Positions 23,287 through 32,251 of a DNA stretch of 64,000 nt are shown in pieces. The notes under the pieces are model-generated. The model was given only the letters and a program-made list of their open reading frames with translations, was not told where the DNA came from and ran no database searches. Location: positions 20,851 to 84,850 of the forward strand of contig NZ_JAKCFC010000015.1 in NCBI RefSeq assembly GCF_021916785.1, given 5' to 3'. The stretch is from Mycolicibacterium lacusdiani (GTDB lineage: Bacteria > Actinomycetota > Actinomycetes > Mycobacteriales > Mycobacteriaceae). Position 1 is the first letter of the stretch, and each line of letters starts with the position of its first letter. The position numbers and the translations under genes are program-made.

Positions 23287-24512
23287 TGTTCGTCACGGGC
23301 ATCGTGCTCTTCGCCCTGGCCATCCTGATCTCGGTGGCCCTGCACGAATGCGGACACATGTGGGTCGCGCGCGCGACCGGCATGAAGGTGCGTCGCTACT
23401 TCGTCGGCTTCGGTCCGACGATCTGGTCGACCATGCGACCCAACCGGCTCGGCCAGACCGAGTACGGGGTCAAGGCGGTACCGCTCGGCGGGTTCTGCGA
23501 CATCGCGGGCATGACGTCGGTCGAGGAACTGGCGCCCGAGGACCGCCCGTACGCGATGTACCGCCAGAAGGTGTGGAAGCGCGTCGCCGTGCTGTTCGCC
23601 GGACCGGGCATGAACTTCATCATCGGCCTGGCCCTGATCTACGGCATCGCGATCGCCTGGGGTCTGCCGAACCTCAACCAGCCCACCAACGCCATGGTCG
23701 GCGAGACCGCCTGCGTCGCCTCGCAGATCTCCAAGGAGGAGCTGGGCGAGTGCACCGGACCGGGCCCCGCCGCGCTGGCGGGCATCCAGACCGGCGACGT
23801 CGTGACCAAGGTCGGTGACACCGACGTGGCGAACTTCGACGAACTCGTCGCCGCGGTCCGCAAGCTCGACGGCCCTACGGCGTTCACCGTGCTCCGCGAC
23901 GAGAACGGGCAGCAGCGCGAGTTCACCACCACCGTCGACGTGACCCGCGCCGACCGATTCACCTCGGCCGACGCCACCGCGCCGACACCCGTCGGCGCCG
24001 TCGGCATCGCGCCCGCGACGTTCGGCCCGACGCAGTACAACCCGCTCTCGGCGGTACCCGCGACGTTCGCGTTCACCGGAGACCTCGCGGTCGAGCTGGG
24101 CAAGTCGCTCGCGAAGATCCCCAGCAAGGTCGGCGCGCTCGTCGACGCCATCGGTGGAGAGGAGCGCGACAAGGAGACGCCGATCAGCGTCGTCGGCGCC
24201 AGCATCATCGGCGGCGACACCGTCGACCGCGGCCTGTGGGTCATGTTCTGGTTCTTCCTCGCGCAGCTGAACTTCGTGCTGGGTGCGGTGAACCTGCTGC
24301 CACTGCTGCCATTCGACGGCGGCCACATCGCGGTCGCGACGTACGAGAAGCTGCGCGACATGGTGCGCCGTGCGCGCGGCCTGGTCGCCGGCGGCCCGGT
24401 GAACTACCTCAAGTTGATGCCCGCCACCTACGTCGTGTTGGCCGTGGTGGGCGCGTACATGCTGTTGACCGTCACCGCCGACCTGGTCAACCCCATCAGG
24501 ATCTTCCAGTAG
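23283..24512 (+). CDS. rip1: Site-2 intramembrane zinc metalloprotease (Rip1-like)
   Basis: 409-aa M50 protease that cleaves anti-sigma factors and other proteins within the membrane. Zinc motif HECGH at residues 21-25 in the first transmembrane segment, a periplasmic PDZ domain in the middle (GPGPAALAGIQTGDVVTKVGD), and the second catalytic motif LPFDGGH with the third zinc ligand near residue 340. Several hydrophobic helices. Start overlaps the dxr stop (ATGATG), so translation is coupled. Corresponds to Rv2869c, required for virulence and envelope control in M. tuberculosis. Confidence 0.95.
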   Translation: MMFVTGIVLFALAILISVALHECGHMWVARATGMKVRRYFVGFGPTIWSTMRPNRLGQTEYGVKAVPLGGFCDIAGMTSVEELAPEDRPYAMYRQKVWKRVAVLFAGPGMNFIIGLALIYGIAIAWGLPNLNQPTNAMVGETACVASQISKEELGECTGPGPAALAGIQTGDVVTKVGDTDVANFDELVAAVRKLDGPTAFTVLRDENGQQREFTTTVDVTRADRFTSADATAPTPVGAVGIAPATFGPTQYNPLSAVPATFAFTGDLAVELGKSLAKIPSKVGALVDAIGGEERDKETPISVVGASIIGGDTVDRGLWVMFWFFLAQLNFVLGAVNLLPLLPFDGGHIAVATYEKLRDMVRRARGLVAGGPVNYLKLMPATYVVLAVVGAYMLLTVTADLVNPIRIFQ

Positions 24513-24520
24513 GAGAACTC

Positions 24521-25693
24521 GTGACCACCTCCATCGGCCTGGGCATGCCGGCGCCACCGGCGCCCACCCTGGCGCCGCGCCGCAAGACCCGTCAGCTCAT
24601 GGTCGGCGACGTCGGGGTCGGCAGCGACCACCCGATCGCGGTGCAGTCGATGTGCACCACCAAGACCCATGACATCAACGCGACGCTGCAGCAGATCGCC
24701 GAGTTGACCGCGTCGGGCTGCGACATCGTCCGCGTGGCGTGCCCGCGGCAGGAGGATGCCGACGCGCTGCCCGCGATCGCCAAGAAGGCGAACATCCCGG
24801 TGATCGCCGACATCCACTTCCAGCCCAAGTACATCTTTGCGGCCATCGACGCCGGCTGTGCCGCGGTGCGCGTGAACCCCGGAAACATCAAGGAGTTCGA
24901 CGGCCGGGTCAAGGAGGTCGCGAAGGCGGCAGGCGCGGCGGGCATCCCGATCCGCATCGGCGTCAACGCCGGGTCGCTGGACAAGCGGTTCATGGAGAAG
25001 TACGGCAAGGCCACGCCCGAGGCGCTCGTCGAGTCCGCCCTGTGGGAGGCGTCGCTGTTCGAGGACCACGGCTTCGGCGACATCAAGATCAGCGTCAAGC
25101 ACAACGACCCGGTCATCATGGTTGCCGCCTACGAGTTGCTCGCCTCCAAGTGCGACTACCCCCTGCACCTCGGCGTCACGGAGGCCGGTCCGGCATTCCA
25201 GGGCACCATCAAGTCGGCCGTCGCGTTCGGTGCGCTGCTCTCGCGCGGCATCGGCGACACCATCCGGGTGTCGCTGTCCGCCCCGCCGGTCGAGGAGATC
25301 AAGGTCGGAAACCAGATCCTCGAATCGCTCAACCTGCGGCCCCGTGGCCTGGAGATCGTGTCGTGCCCGTCGTGCGGCCGCGCCCAGGTCGACGTGTACA
25401 CACTCGCCAACGAGGTGTCGGCGGGTCTCGAGGGCATGGACGTACCGCTGCGCGTAGCCGTCATGGGGTGCGTGGTGAACGGACCGGGCGAGGCGCGCGA
25501 GGCCGACCTCGGCGTGGCGTCGGGCAACGGCAAGGGCCAGATCTTCGTGCGCGGCGACGTCATCAAGACGGTGCCCGAGTCGATGATCGTCGAGACGCTG
25601 ATCGAAGAGGCGATGCGCATCGCCGAGGAGATGAACACGGAAAACGGCCCCGCGGCAAGTTCGAGCGGTGCACCCGTGGTGACCGTAAGCTGA
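24521..25693 (+). CDS. ispG: 4-hydroxy-3-methylbut-2-en-1-yl diphosphate synthase
   Basis: 390-aa [4Fe-4S] enzyme of the MEP pathway converting MEcPP to HMBPP (GcpE). The N-terminal TIM barrel contains VQSMCTTKTHD and ADIHFQPKYIFAAIDAG; the C-terminal cluster domain has Cys282, Cys285 (SCPSCGR), Cys317 (MGCVVNGPGE) and Glu324 as cluster ligands. GTG 24521 sits 5 nt after AGGAG and 8 nt after the rip1 stop. Complete and unremarkable. Confidence 0.97.
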   Translation: MTTSIGLGMPAPPAPTLAPRRKTRQLMVGDVGVGSDHPIAVQSMCTTKTHDINATLQQIAELTASGCDIVRVACPRQEDADALPAIAKKANIPVIADIHFQPKYIFAAIDAGCAAVRVNPGNIKEFDGRVKEVAKAAGAAGIPIRIGVNAGSLDKRFMEKYGKATPEALVESALWEASLFEDHGFGDIKISVKHNDPVIMVAAYELLASKCDYPLHLGVTEAGPAFQGTIKSAVAFGALLSRGIGDTIRVSLSAPPVEEIKVGNQILESLNLRPRGLEIVSCPSCGRAQVDVYTLANEVSAGLEGMDVPLRVAVMGCVVNGPGEAREADLGVASGNGKGQIFVRGDVIKTVPESMIVETLIEEAMRIAEEMNTENGPAASSSGAPVVTVS

Positions 25694-25748
25694 GCACGAC
25701 CCTGTGAGCGGGGTCACCGCAGACCGCATCGCCGCAGAAAGAGTCCCC

Positions 25749-26603
25749 ATGTCGGCTCCTCCGCTCTTCCGCATCGCCGACGAGCGACGCGTGACGGTCG
25801 TGCGCGATCCAGCGGCGGTGCACCGCGTCCTCGCCGAAGATCCCGTCGGCTCCTGCATGGTCGCCTCGCGGGTCGCCGATCACGGCGTGGACCCGACGGC
25901 CATCGGCGGGGAACTGTGGACGCGACGCGAGCCCACCCAGTCACTGTGCTTCGCAGGCGCCAACCTCATCCCGCTGCGCGGTGACCCGGCCGACGTCGTC
26001 GCGTTCGCCGACAAGGCGATGAGTTCGCCTCGGCGGTGCTCGTCGCTGGTGGGGCACGCCGATCTGGTGCTGCCGATGTGGTCGCGGCTCGAAAGGGCTT
26101 GGGGCCCAGCGCGTGACGTCCGCGACGACCAACCGCTGATGGCGCTCGACCGCGAGCCGACGTGCGCACTCGACGCGGGCGTGCGCCCCGTGCGGATGGA
26201 CGAGCTGGACGCCTACCTGGTCGCGGCCATCGACATGTTCATCGGCGAGGTCGGCATCGATCCCCGGCTCGGCGACGGCGGCCGCGGGTACCGCAGGCGC
26301 GTCGCGGGTCTGATCGCGGCAGGCCGCGCGTGGGCCCGGTTCGAGCGCGGCGAGGTCGTGTTCAAGGCCGAGGTCGGGTCTCAGTCGCCTGCCGTTGGCC
26401 AGATCCAGGGCGTGTGGGTGCATCCGGAGTGGCGTGGTCGCGGCATCGGCGCGGCCGGGACGGCGACCCTTGCCGGCGCCGTGGTGCGCAGCGGCCGCAT
26501 CGCGAGCCTCTACGTCAACGCGTTCAACACCGTCGCCCGCGCGACGTATGACCGAATCGGCTTCAACCAGGTCGGCACGTTCGCCACCGTCCTGCTCGAC
26601 TAG
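25749..26603 (+). CDS. GNAT-family N-acetyltransferase (Rv2867c-like)
   Basis: 284-aa protein with a C-terminal GNAT domain: VGQIQGVWVHPEWRGRGIGAAGTATLAGAV is motif A with the acetyl-CoA pyrophosphate loop RGRGIG, and YVNAFNTVARATYDRIGF is motif B. The N-terminal 130 residues resemble the DUF4081 extension of this mycobacterial group. ATG 25749 has AGAAAGAG before it; the frame is open 15 codons upstream. Syntenic with Rv2867c of the same length. Acceptor unknown. Confidence 0.85.
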   Translation: MSAPPLFRIADERRVTVVRDPAAVHRVLAEDPVGSCMVASRVADHGVDPTAIGGELWTRREPTQSLCFAGANLIPLRGDPADVVAFADKAMSSPRRCSSLVGHADLVLPMWSRLERAWGPARDVRDDQPLMALDREPTCALDAGVRPVRMDELDAYLVAAIDMFIGEVGIDPRLGDGGRGYRRRVAGLIAAGRAWARFERGEVVFKAEVGSQSPAVGQIQGVWVHPEWRGRGIGAAGTATLAGAVVRSGRIASLYVNAFNTVARATYDRIGFNQVGTFATVLLD

Positions 26604-26936
26604 CCCATGGGCCCGGCCGCGAGAGGCGTCGGGTCACGCGAACCCCAGACTTCACACCCGTCACCGCGCGGCTTGCGCGACTCGACTGCGGGTTGTCCCA
26701 CCTGACGAGCGAATCTCGAGAACGGAGGTCGCGTCCGTCGAGTCCAGGGGTGAGCCGCCGTCGAATTCGCTCGTTAGATGGAACATCGGCGAGTCGACCG
26801 GGCCGCGCCGGCCAGTGACTGGCGTGACTGATGTGGTTCGGCAGCGTCCAGTCGCCGACCGAACACGGACCGATCACGATGCGATCTCGGTGCGCCTCCG
26901 ACGCATCCGGTCGTCACACTCTTAACATCAGCCTCA
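26604..26936. other. 333-bp gene-free region
   Basis: No credible gene on either strand. It contains a perfect 10-bp inverted repeat (ACGAGCGAAT at 26705-26714, ATTCGCTCGT at 26765-26774) with a 50-bp spacer. A TAACAT box (26923-26928), 8 bp before the ATG of the penicillin-binding protein, is a likely -10. In M. tuberculosis the corresponding place carries the relFG (relBE-type) genes; nothing like them is seen here. Confidence 0.6.
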
Positions 26937-28754
26937 ATGGCATCGATAACCTCATCTGTATCGCGCGTCGCAGCGCTGATGACGGTCACCGTCCTCGCCG
27001 CAGGCGCGCTCAGTGCATGCACCCCAAAACCGCAGGGGCCCGAGCCGACGGCCGAGGCCTTCTTCACCGCGCTGGGCAAGGGCGACACCGCGGCGGCCGC
27101 CGATCTGGCCGACCAGCCCGCCGAGGCACGCGAGGCGCTCAACGAAGCGTGGAAGGGCCTGCAGGCGACCTCCCTCGAGGCGACGGTCACCGGCTCGCGC
27201 TACGCCGAGGACACCGGCAGCGTGAAGTACCGCTACACGTGGCACCTGCCGAAGAACCGCACCTGGAGCTACGACGGTCAGCTCAACATGATCCGCGACG
27301 AGGGACGCTGGGAAGTCCGTTGGAGCGCAGCGGGTCTGCACCCCAAGCTCGGACAGCATCAGAAGTTCGCGCTGCGGTCGGACCCGCCGCGCCGGGCCTC
27401 GGTCAACGAACACGGCGGCACCGACGTGCTGGTGCCCGGCTACCGGTACGGCTACGCCCTCGACGCCCGCGCCGCCGGGGCCGAGTTGATGCCGACCGCC
27501 ACCGCGGTGGCCGACGCGCTGCGCCCCTTCGACCCCGCGCTCAACGGCCAGCGCCTCGCCGAGCAGGCCAGTTCGTCGCCGCGCCCAATGAGCCTGGTGA
27601 CGCTGAACCAGGCCGACCACGACCGCGTCCAGGGGATGCTCGCCAACCGGCCCGGTGTGGTCGTCACCCCGCAGCCCGACCTGCTGCCCACCGACGACGG
27701 CTTCGCGCCGGCCATCGTGAACCAGGTCAAGACGTCGCTCATGGACCAACTCGACGGCGAGGCCGGCTGGCGGATCGTCAGCGTCAACCAGAACGGCGCC
27801 GAGGTCGACGTGCTCAACGAGGTCCCCGGCGCGCCGGCTCCCTCGGTCACGATCAGCCTGGACCGCGCCGTGCAGAACGCCGCGCAGGACGCCGTCGACA
27901 TGGTCGGCAAGAAGGCCATGATCGTGGCGATCAAGCCGTCGACGGGGGAGATCCTCGCGGTCGCGCAAAACGCCGCCGCCGACCAGGACGGCCCGACCGC
28001 GACCATGGGCCTCTACCCGCCCGGCTCGACGTTCAAGATCGTCACCGCCGGTGCCGCGATCGACCGCGACATGGCGACGCCCAACACCCTGCTCGGTTGC
28101 CCTGGCCACCTCGACATCGGGCATCGCACCGTGCCGAACTACGGCGGCTTCGACCTGGGCACGGTGCCGCTGTCACGCGCCTTCGCCAGCTCGTGCAACA
28201 CGACGTTCGCCGAACTCGCCAGCAAGATGCCGCCGCGAGGCCTGACCAACGCGGCCGCGCAGTACGGCATCGGCCCCGACTACGTCGTCGACGGCATCAC
28301 CACCGTCACCGGCTCGGTGCCGCCCACGGTGAACCTGGCCGAGCGCACCGAGGACGGCTTCGGCCAGGGCAAGGTGCTCGTCAGCCCGTTCGGCATGGCA
28401 CTGGTCGCGGCCACCGTCGCGGCCGGCAAGACGCCCGTGCCGCAGCTGATCGCGGGCAGGCCTACCGAGGTGACCGACGCGGGCGCACCCATCTCGCCGA
28501 AGATGGTCGACGGTCTGCGACCCATGATGCGACTGGTCGTCACGAACGGCACCGCCAAGGACCTCGGCGATGCGGGCGACGTGCGCGGCAAGACCGGTGA
28601 GGCCGAGTTCGCGGGCGGCTCGCACGCGTGGTTCGCCGGCTACCGCGGCGACATGGCCTTCGCCGCACTCATCGTCGGCGGTGGCAGTTCGGAGTACGCC
28701 GTCCGGATGGTCGGCGACATGTTCGGTGGACTGCCGTCGGACTACCTCGCCTGA
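26937..28754 (+). CDS. Penicillin-binding lipoprotein, class B transpeptidase (Rv2864c-like)
   Basis: 605-aa peptidoglycan cross-linking enzyme. Lipobox LAAGALSAC (Cys28) anchors it to the outer face of the membrane. An NTF2-like MecA-N domain (residues 36-150) and a dimerisation region precede the transpeptidase with all three motifs: STFK (Ser364), SCN (419-421) and KTG (552-554). This is the PBP-lipo group. Almost no leader before the ATG, with a TAACAT box 8 bp upstream. Complete. Confidence 0.93.
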   Translation: MASITSSVSRVAALMTVTVLAAGALSACTPKPQGPEPTAEAFFTALGKGDTAAAADLADQPAEAREALNEAWKGLQATSLEATVTGSRYAEDTGSVKYRYTWHLPKNRTWSYDGQLNMIRDEGRWEVRWSAAGLHPKLGQHQKFALRSDPPRRASVNEHGGTDVLVPGYRYGYALDARAAGAELMPTATAVADALRPFDPALNGQRLAEQASSSPRPMSLVTLNQADHDRVQGMLANRPGVVVTPQPDLLPTDDGFAPAIVNQVKTSLMDQLDGEAGWRIVSVNQNGAEVDVLNEVPGAPAPSVTISLDRAVQNAAQDAVDMVGKKAMIVAIKPSTGEILAVAQNAAADQDGPTATMGLYPPGSTFKIVTAGAAIDRDMATPNTLLGCPGHLDIGHRTVPNYGGFDLGTVPLSRAFASSCNTTFAELASKMPPRGLTNAAAQYGIGPDYVVDGITTVTGSVPPTVNLAERTEDGFGQGKVLVSPFGMALVAATVAAGKTPVPQLIAGRPTEVTDAGAPISPKMVDGLRPMMRLVVTNGTAKDLGDAGDVRGKTGEAEFAGGSHAWFAGYRGDMAFAALIVGGGSSEYAVRMVGDMFGGLPSDYLA

Positions 28755-28778
28755 AGCAGCGGTAACGTTGACGCTGCC

Positions 28779-29387
28779 ATGACCGACGAGCACCTCGCCC
28801 GCCCACCAGCGGTGACAGCCGCGGACGCGCTGCGCATATCGGACGCCGATCGCAACGGCACGCTGCGGCGCCTGCACAACGCGGTCGCGCTCGGGCTCAT
28901 CGACATCGACGAGTTCGAGGAGCGGTCCGCCGCGGTCGCGGGCGCCCGGCTGCAGGCCGAACTGGCCGCACTCGTCGGCGACCTGCCAGGTCCCGGCGCC
29001 ATCGTCACCACCGCAACGGACCGCGTCGAACTACGCGGCGTGCTCGGATCGCTGAAGCGCCAGGGGGAGTGGGTGGTGCCCACCCGGCTCGCGCTGCACC
29101 GCCGGATGGGGTCGGTGGACCTCGATCTCACCAAGGCGCGCTTCGCGGGGCCCATCGTCGTCATCGAACTCGACATGAAGTTCGGCTCGGTCGACATCCG
29201 GCTGCCGGAAGGGGCCAGCGCCTCGATCGACGACGTCGAGGTGATCGTCGGCAGCGCGCGCGACCACCGCAAGGATGCCCCCGCCGAGGGCAGGCCGCAC
29301 GTCGTCCTCACCGGCCGCAGCGTGTGCGGGTCGATCGACATCCGCGGGCCGAGGCGCGCCGGGTTGGGTCGCATCCGCCGCGGCTAG
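28779..29387 (+). CDS. DUF1707 and LiaF-like C-terminal domain protein (Rv2862c-like)
   Basis: 202-aa protein. Residues 15-70 carry the DUF1707 pattern (LRISDADRNGTLRRLHNAVALGLIDIDEFEERSAAVAGAR) found in many actinobacterial membrane-stress proteins. The second half (GSLKRQGEWVVPTRL; MGSVDLDLTKARFAGPIVVIELDMKFGSVDIRLPEG) is the beta-rich LiaF-like fold. No transmembrane segment is evident. Function unknown; position next to a cell-wall enzyme suggests envelope stress. A TAACGT box lies at 28763-28768, just upstream. Confidence 0.75.
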   Translation: MTDEHLARPPAVTAADALRISDADRNGTLRRLHNAVALGLIDIDEFEERSAAVAGARLQAELAALVGDLPGPGAIVTTATDRVELRGVLGSLKRQGEWVVPTRLALHRRMGSVDLDLTKARFAGPIVVIELDMKFGSVDIRLPEGASASIDDVEVIVGSARDHRKDAPAEGRPHVVLTGRSVCGSIDIRGPRRAGLGRIRRG

Positions 29388-29422
29388 GGTCATCGCCGAC
29401 GAGCGCTTGCGCGAGGAGCAGA

Positions 29423-29818
29423 CTACCGGGGTTCGAGCACCGCGAAGGTGAGCGTGGCCCGCGTCGCCAGGCGATGCGCGCCCGCGTCGTATACCTCGAC
29501 CGCGGTGACGATCAGCCGCCGTCCCGCCCGCACGATCGTGGCCTCGGCCCGCGCGGGTCCCTCGACGATCGGCGCGAGGAAGTGCACGTTCATGTCGGCG
29601 GTGGTGACGTCCTTGCCGGCCCCGGCGACCTCGCCTGCGAGCCGCCCGGCCACGATGTCGATGAGCGTGGCCACCAGCCCGCCCTGCAGGGCACCGCGGA
29701 TGTTGACCAGATCGGGGCGGTTGTCCATCTCGATCACCAGCCGCTCGTTGCCCTGGTCGAGGCATTCCTCGACGTCGCGCATGCCGAGTCGGCGCAGGAT
29801 GTGTCCCTCTTCGATCAC
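29423..29818 (-). CDS. PaaI-type hotdog thioesterase
   Basis: 131-aa single-hotdog protein. IRGALQGGLVATLIDIVAGRLAG is the PaaI-family G-x-x-x-D helix and DMNVHFLAPIVEGPARAEATIVRAGRRLIVTAVEVYD the core strands. It probably hydrolyses a small acyl-CoA. GTG start with TACCGT 6 bp upstream on the minus strand and no Shine-Dalgarno, so probably leaderless. Flanked by divergent mapB. Not part of the M. tuberculosis order, so an insertion relative to it. Confidence 0.8.
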   Translation of the reverse strand: MIEEGHILRRLGMRDVEECLDQGNERLVIEMDNRPDLVNIRGALQGGLVATLIDIVAGRLAGEVAGAGKDVTTADMNVHFLAPIVEGPARAEATIVRAGRRLIVTAVEVYDAGAHRLATRATLTFAVLEPR

Positions 29819-29826
29819 CGCCGTAC

Positions 29827-29841
29827 GGTAACACCATTACC
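29827..29841. promoter_or_regulatory. Palindrome over the thioesterase -10 region
   Basis: GGTAA-CACCA-TTACC, a perfect 5-bp inverted repeat overlapping the leftward -10 (TACCGT, 29830-29825) of the PaaI-type gene and 33 bp before the mapB -10. A possible operator; no protein can be assigned. Confidence 0.35.
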
Positions 29842-29873
29842 GCTGGTGCCCGCCGGTCCCCGCGCCGACCAAT

Positions 29874-29879
29874 TAGGCT
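29874..29879 (+). promoter_or_regulatory. mapB -10 box, leaderless
   Basis: TAGGCT ends 6 bp before the ATG at 29886 and no Shine-Dalgarno is present, so transcription probably starts at the start codon itself. The same hexamer and gap precede nicT. Confidence 0.55.
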
Positions 29880-29885
29880 TGTCCG

Positions 29886-30761
29886 ATGGCTGTACGCACT
29901 GCTCTGAGCCCCGGTGACCTCTCGCCGACACTGCCGGTCCCGGCCGCGATCCCGCGGCCGGAGTACGCGTGGAAGCCGACCGTGCGCGAGGGCGACGAAC
30001 CGTGGGTGCAGACCCCCGAGGTAATCGAGAAGATGCGCGTCGCCGGACGCATCGCGGCGAACGCGCTTGCCGAGGCGGGCAGGGCGGTCGCGCCCGGCGT
30101 CACCACCGACGCGCTGGACCGCATCGCGCATGAGTACATGGTCGACCATGGCGCCTACCCGTCGACGTTGGGCTACAAGGGTTTTCCGAAGTCCTGCTGC
30201 ACGTCGCTCAACGAGGTCATCTGCCACGGCATCCCGGACTCGACGGTGATCTCCGACGGCGACGTCGTCAACATCGACGTCACCGCGTACATAGACGGAG
30301 TGCACGGCGACACCAACGCCACGTTCCTGGCCGGCGACGTGTCCGAGGAGCACCGGCTGCTCGTCGAGCGCACGCACGAGGCCACGATGCGCGCCATCAA
30401 GGCCGTCAAGCCGGGGCGCGCCCTCTCGGTCGTCGGCCGGGTCATCGAGGCCTACGCGAACAGGTTCGGCTACAACGTCGTTCGCGACTTCACCGGCCAC
30501 GGAATCGGCACCACCTTCCACAACGGTCTGGTGGTCCTGCACTACGATTCTCCGGCCGACCGTCTCGCGTCTGAGACCATCCTCGAACCCGGGATGACCT
30601 TCACCATCGAGCCGATGATCAACCTGGGCGGACTGGACTACGAGATCTGGGACGACGGCTGGACCGTGGCGACCCGCGACAAGAAGTGGACGGCGCAGTT
30701 CGAGCACACCCTGGTCGTCACCGACGACGGAGCCGACGTCCTGACGCTGCCGGATAGTTGA
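29886..30761 (+). CDS. mapB: Methionine aminopeptidase, long-N-terminus type
   Basis: 291-aa metalloenzyme removing initiator methionine. The N-terminal 45 residues contain the proline-rich extension typical of class Ic enzymes (PTLPVPAAIPRPEY). The pita-bread domain shows GYKGFPKSCCTSLNEVICHGIP, the metal-ligand aspartates in NIDVTAYIDGVHGDTNATF, His in FTGHGIG, Glu in IEPMI and Glu in FEHT. Matches Rv2861c. The next gene, cobQ, starts inside its stop codon. Confidence 0.95.
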   Translation: MAVRTALSPGDLSPTLPVPAAIPRPEYAWKPTVREGDEPWVQTPEVIEKMRVAGRIAANALAEAGRAVAPGVTTDALDRIAHEYMVDHGAYPSTLGYKGFPKSCCTSLNEVICHGIPDSTVISDGDVVNIDVTAYIDGVHGDTNATFLAGDVSEEHRLLVERTHEATMRAIKAVKPGRALSVVGRVIEAYANRFGYNVVRDFTGHGIGTTFHNGLVVLHYDSPADRLASETILEPGMTFTIEPMINLGGLDYEIWDDGWTVATRDKKWTAQFEHTLVVTDDGADVLTLPDS

Positions 30762-32242
30762 GCGGCGCGCTGCTGGTCGCAGGCACCACGTCGGACGCGG
30801 GCAAGTCCATGGTGGTCGCCGGTCTGTGCCGGCTGCTGGCGCGCCGTGGGGTGCGGGTCGCGCCGTTCAAGGCGCAGAACATGTCGAACAACTCGGCGGT
30901 CACCGCCGACGGCGGCGAGATCGGCCGCGCCCAGGCGATGCAGGCGCGTGCGGCGGGTCTGGCGCCCAGCACGCGGTTCAATCCCGTCCTGCTCAAGCCC
31001 GGCTCCGACCGCACGTCGCAACTCGTCGTCCGGGGCAAGGTCACCGGGACGGTTCGGGCGGGAGACTACTTCCGGTACCGCGCGCACCTCGCCGAGATCG
31101 TGCTGGACGAGTTGACCTCCCTGCGAAGCGAATTCGACGTCGTCGTGTGCGAGGGCGCCGGATCGCCCGCCGAGATCAACCTGCGCGCAACCGATCTTGC
31201 CAACATGGGCTTGGCGCGTGCGGCGGATCTTCCCGTCGTCGTGGTCGGCGACATCGACAGGGGCGGACTCCTCGCGCACCTGTTCGGCACGGTCGCAGTC
31301 CTCGAACCCGACGACCAGAGACTGATCGCCGGCTTCCTGGTCAACAAGTTCCGCGGTGACCCCGCGCTGCTCGCGCCGGGTCTGGACCAGTTGCGCGACC
31401 TGACCGGGCGCCCCACCTACGGCGTGGTGCCGTACAGCGACGAACTGTGGCTCGACGCCGAGGACTCGTTGTCGGTCGACGTCCATCGCACGGTCGGCAG
31501 GCCCGGCGCGCCGCGCGGCACGGAATGGCTGACGGTGGCTGCGATCCGGCTGCCGCGGATCTCGAACACCACCGACGTCGAGGCGCTGGCGTGCGAACCC
31601 GGCGTGCTGGTGCGGTGGGTCGCCGACCCTGCCGACCTCGCCGACGTCGACGTCGTGGTGATCCCGGGGAGCAAGGCGACGGTGTCGGATCTGGGGTGGT
31701 TGCGCGAACGGGGTCTGGCCGACGGCATCGCCGCCCACGCCGCGTCCGGACGTGCCGTGCTGGGAGTGTGCGGTGGCTTCCAGATGCTGTGCCGCCGGAT
31801 CGACGATCCCGTCGAGTCGGGCAGCGTCGACGTCGACGGCCTCGCGCTGCTGGACGCGGACATCGAGTTCGACGCGGAGAAGACGCTGCGGCACTGGGAG
31901 ACCCCGTTGCACGGCTACGAGATCCACCACGGCAGGGTCGCGCGCAGCGGCGACGACGACTGGCTCGGGATCGGCATCCGGCGGGGCCGCGTCTACGGCA
32001 CGCACTGGCACGGCCTGCTCGACAACGACGACGTCCGCCGGGCGTGGCTGGCCGACGCGGCGACGGCTGCCGGCCGGTACGGCTTCACCGTTGCCGGCGA
32101 CGTCGACGTCCAGGCACGCCGCGACCGGCAACTGGACCTCACCGCAGACCTGCTCGAGCAGCACGTGGACGTCGAGGCCCTGCTCGGGCTCGCCCGGCAG
32201 GGGCCGCCGCGACGGCCGATCATCGCGTCGACGCTCCAGTAG
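30758..32242 (+). CDS. cobQ: Cobyric acid synthase (glutamine-hydrolysing)
   Basis: 494-aa enzyme amidating four side chains of adenosylcobyrinate a,c-diamide with glutamine and ATP. The DRTG-family synthetase domain begins with the P-loop-like GTTSDAGKS (residues 9-17) and FKAQNMSNNSAVT; the C-terminal class I amidotransferase domain has the nucleophile Cys338 in GVCGGFQML and the His in GTHWHGL. TTG start overlapping the mapB stop (TTGA), a rare start but the N-terminus is exactly right. M. tuberculosis keeps its cobQ elsewhere, so this placement is different. No cobalamin riboswitch is seen upstream. Confidence 0.92.
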   Translation: MSGALLVAGTTSDAGKSMVVAGLCRLLARRGVRVAPFKAQNMSNNSAVTADGGEIGRAQAMQARAAGLAPSTRFNPVLLKPGSDRTSQLVVRGKVTGTVRAGDYFRYRAHLAEIVLDELTSLRSEFDVVVCEGAGSPAEINLRATDLANMGLARAADLPVVVVGDIDRGGLLAHLFGTVAVLEPDDQRLIAGFLVNKFRGDPALLAPGLDQLRDLTGRPTYGVVPYSDELWLDAEDSLSVDVHRTVGRPGAPRGTEWLTVAAIRLPRISNTTDVEALACEPGVLVRWVADPADLADVDVVVIPGSKATVSDLGWLRERGLADGIAAHAASGRAVLGVCGGFQMLCRRIDDPVESGSVDVDGLALLDADIEFDAEKTLRHWETPLHGYEIHHGRVARSGDDDWLGIGIRRGRVYGTHWHGLLDNDDVRRAWLADAATAAGRYGFTVAGDVDVQARRDRQLDLTADLLEQHVDVEALLGLARQGPPRRPIIASTLQ

Positions 32243-32251
32243 CGTGGAACC

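Noticed and set aside
26604..26936. relBE-type toxin-antitoxin genes expected from synteny with M. tuberculosis.
   Set aside because: No frame on either strand encodes a RelE- or RelB-like protein.
30700..30800. A cobalamin riboswitch before cobQ (also looked for before nicT and the chelatase gene).
   Set aside because: cobQ starts within the mapB stop and no B12-box-like sequence or room for the structure is present; the nicT leader is absent and the chelatase gene overlaps its upstream gene.
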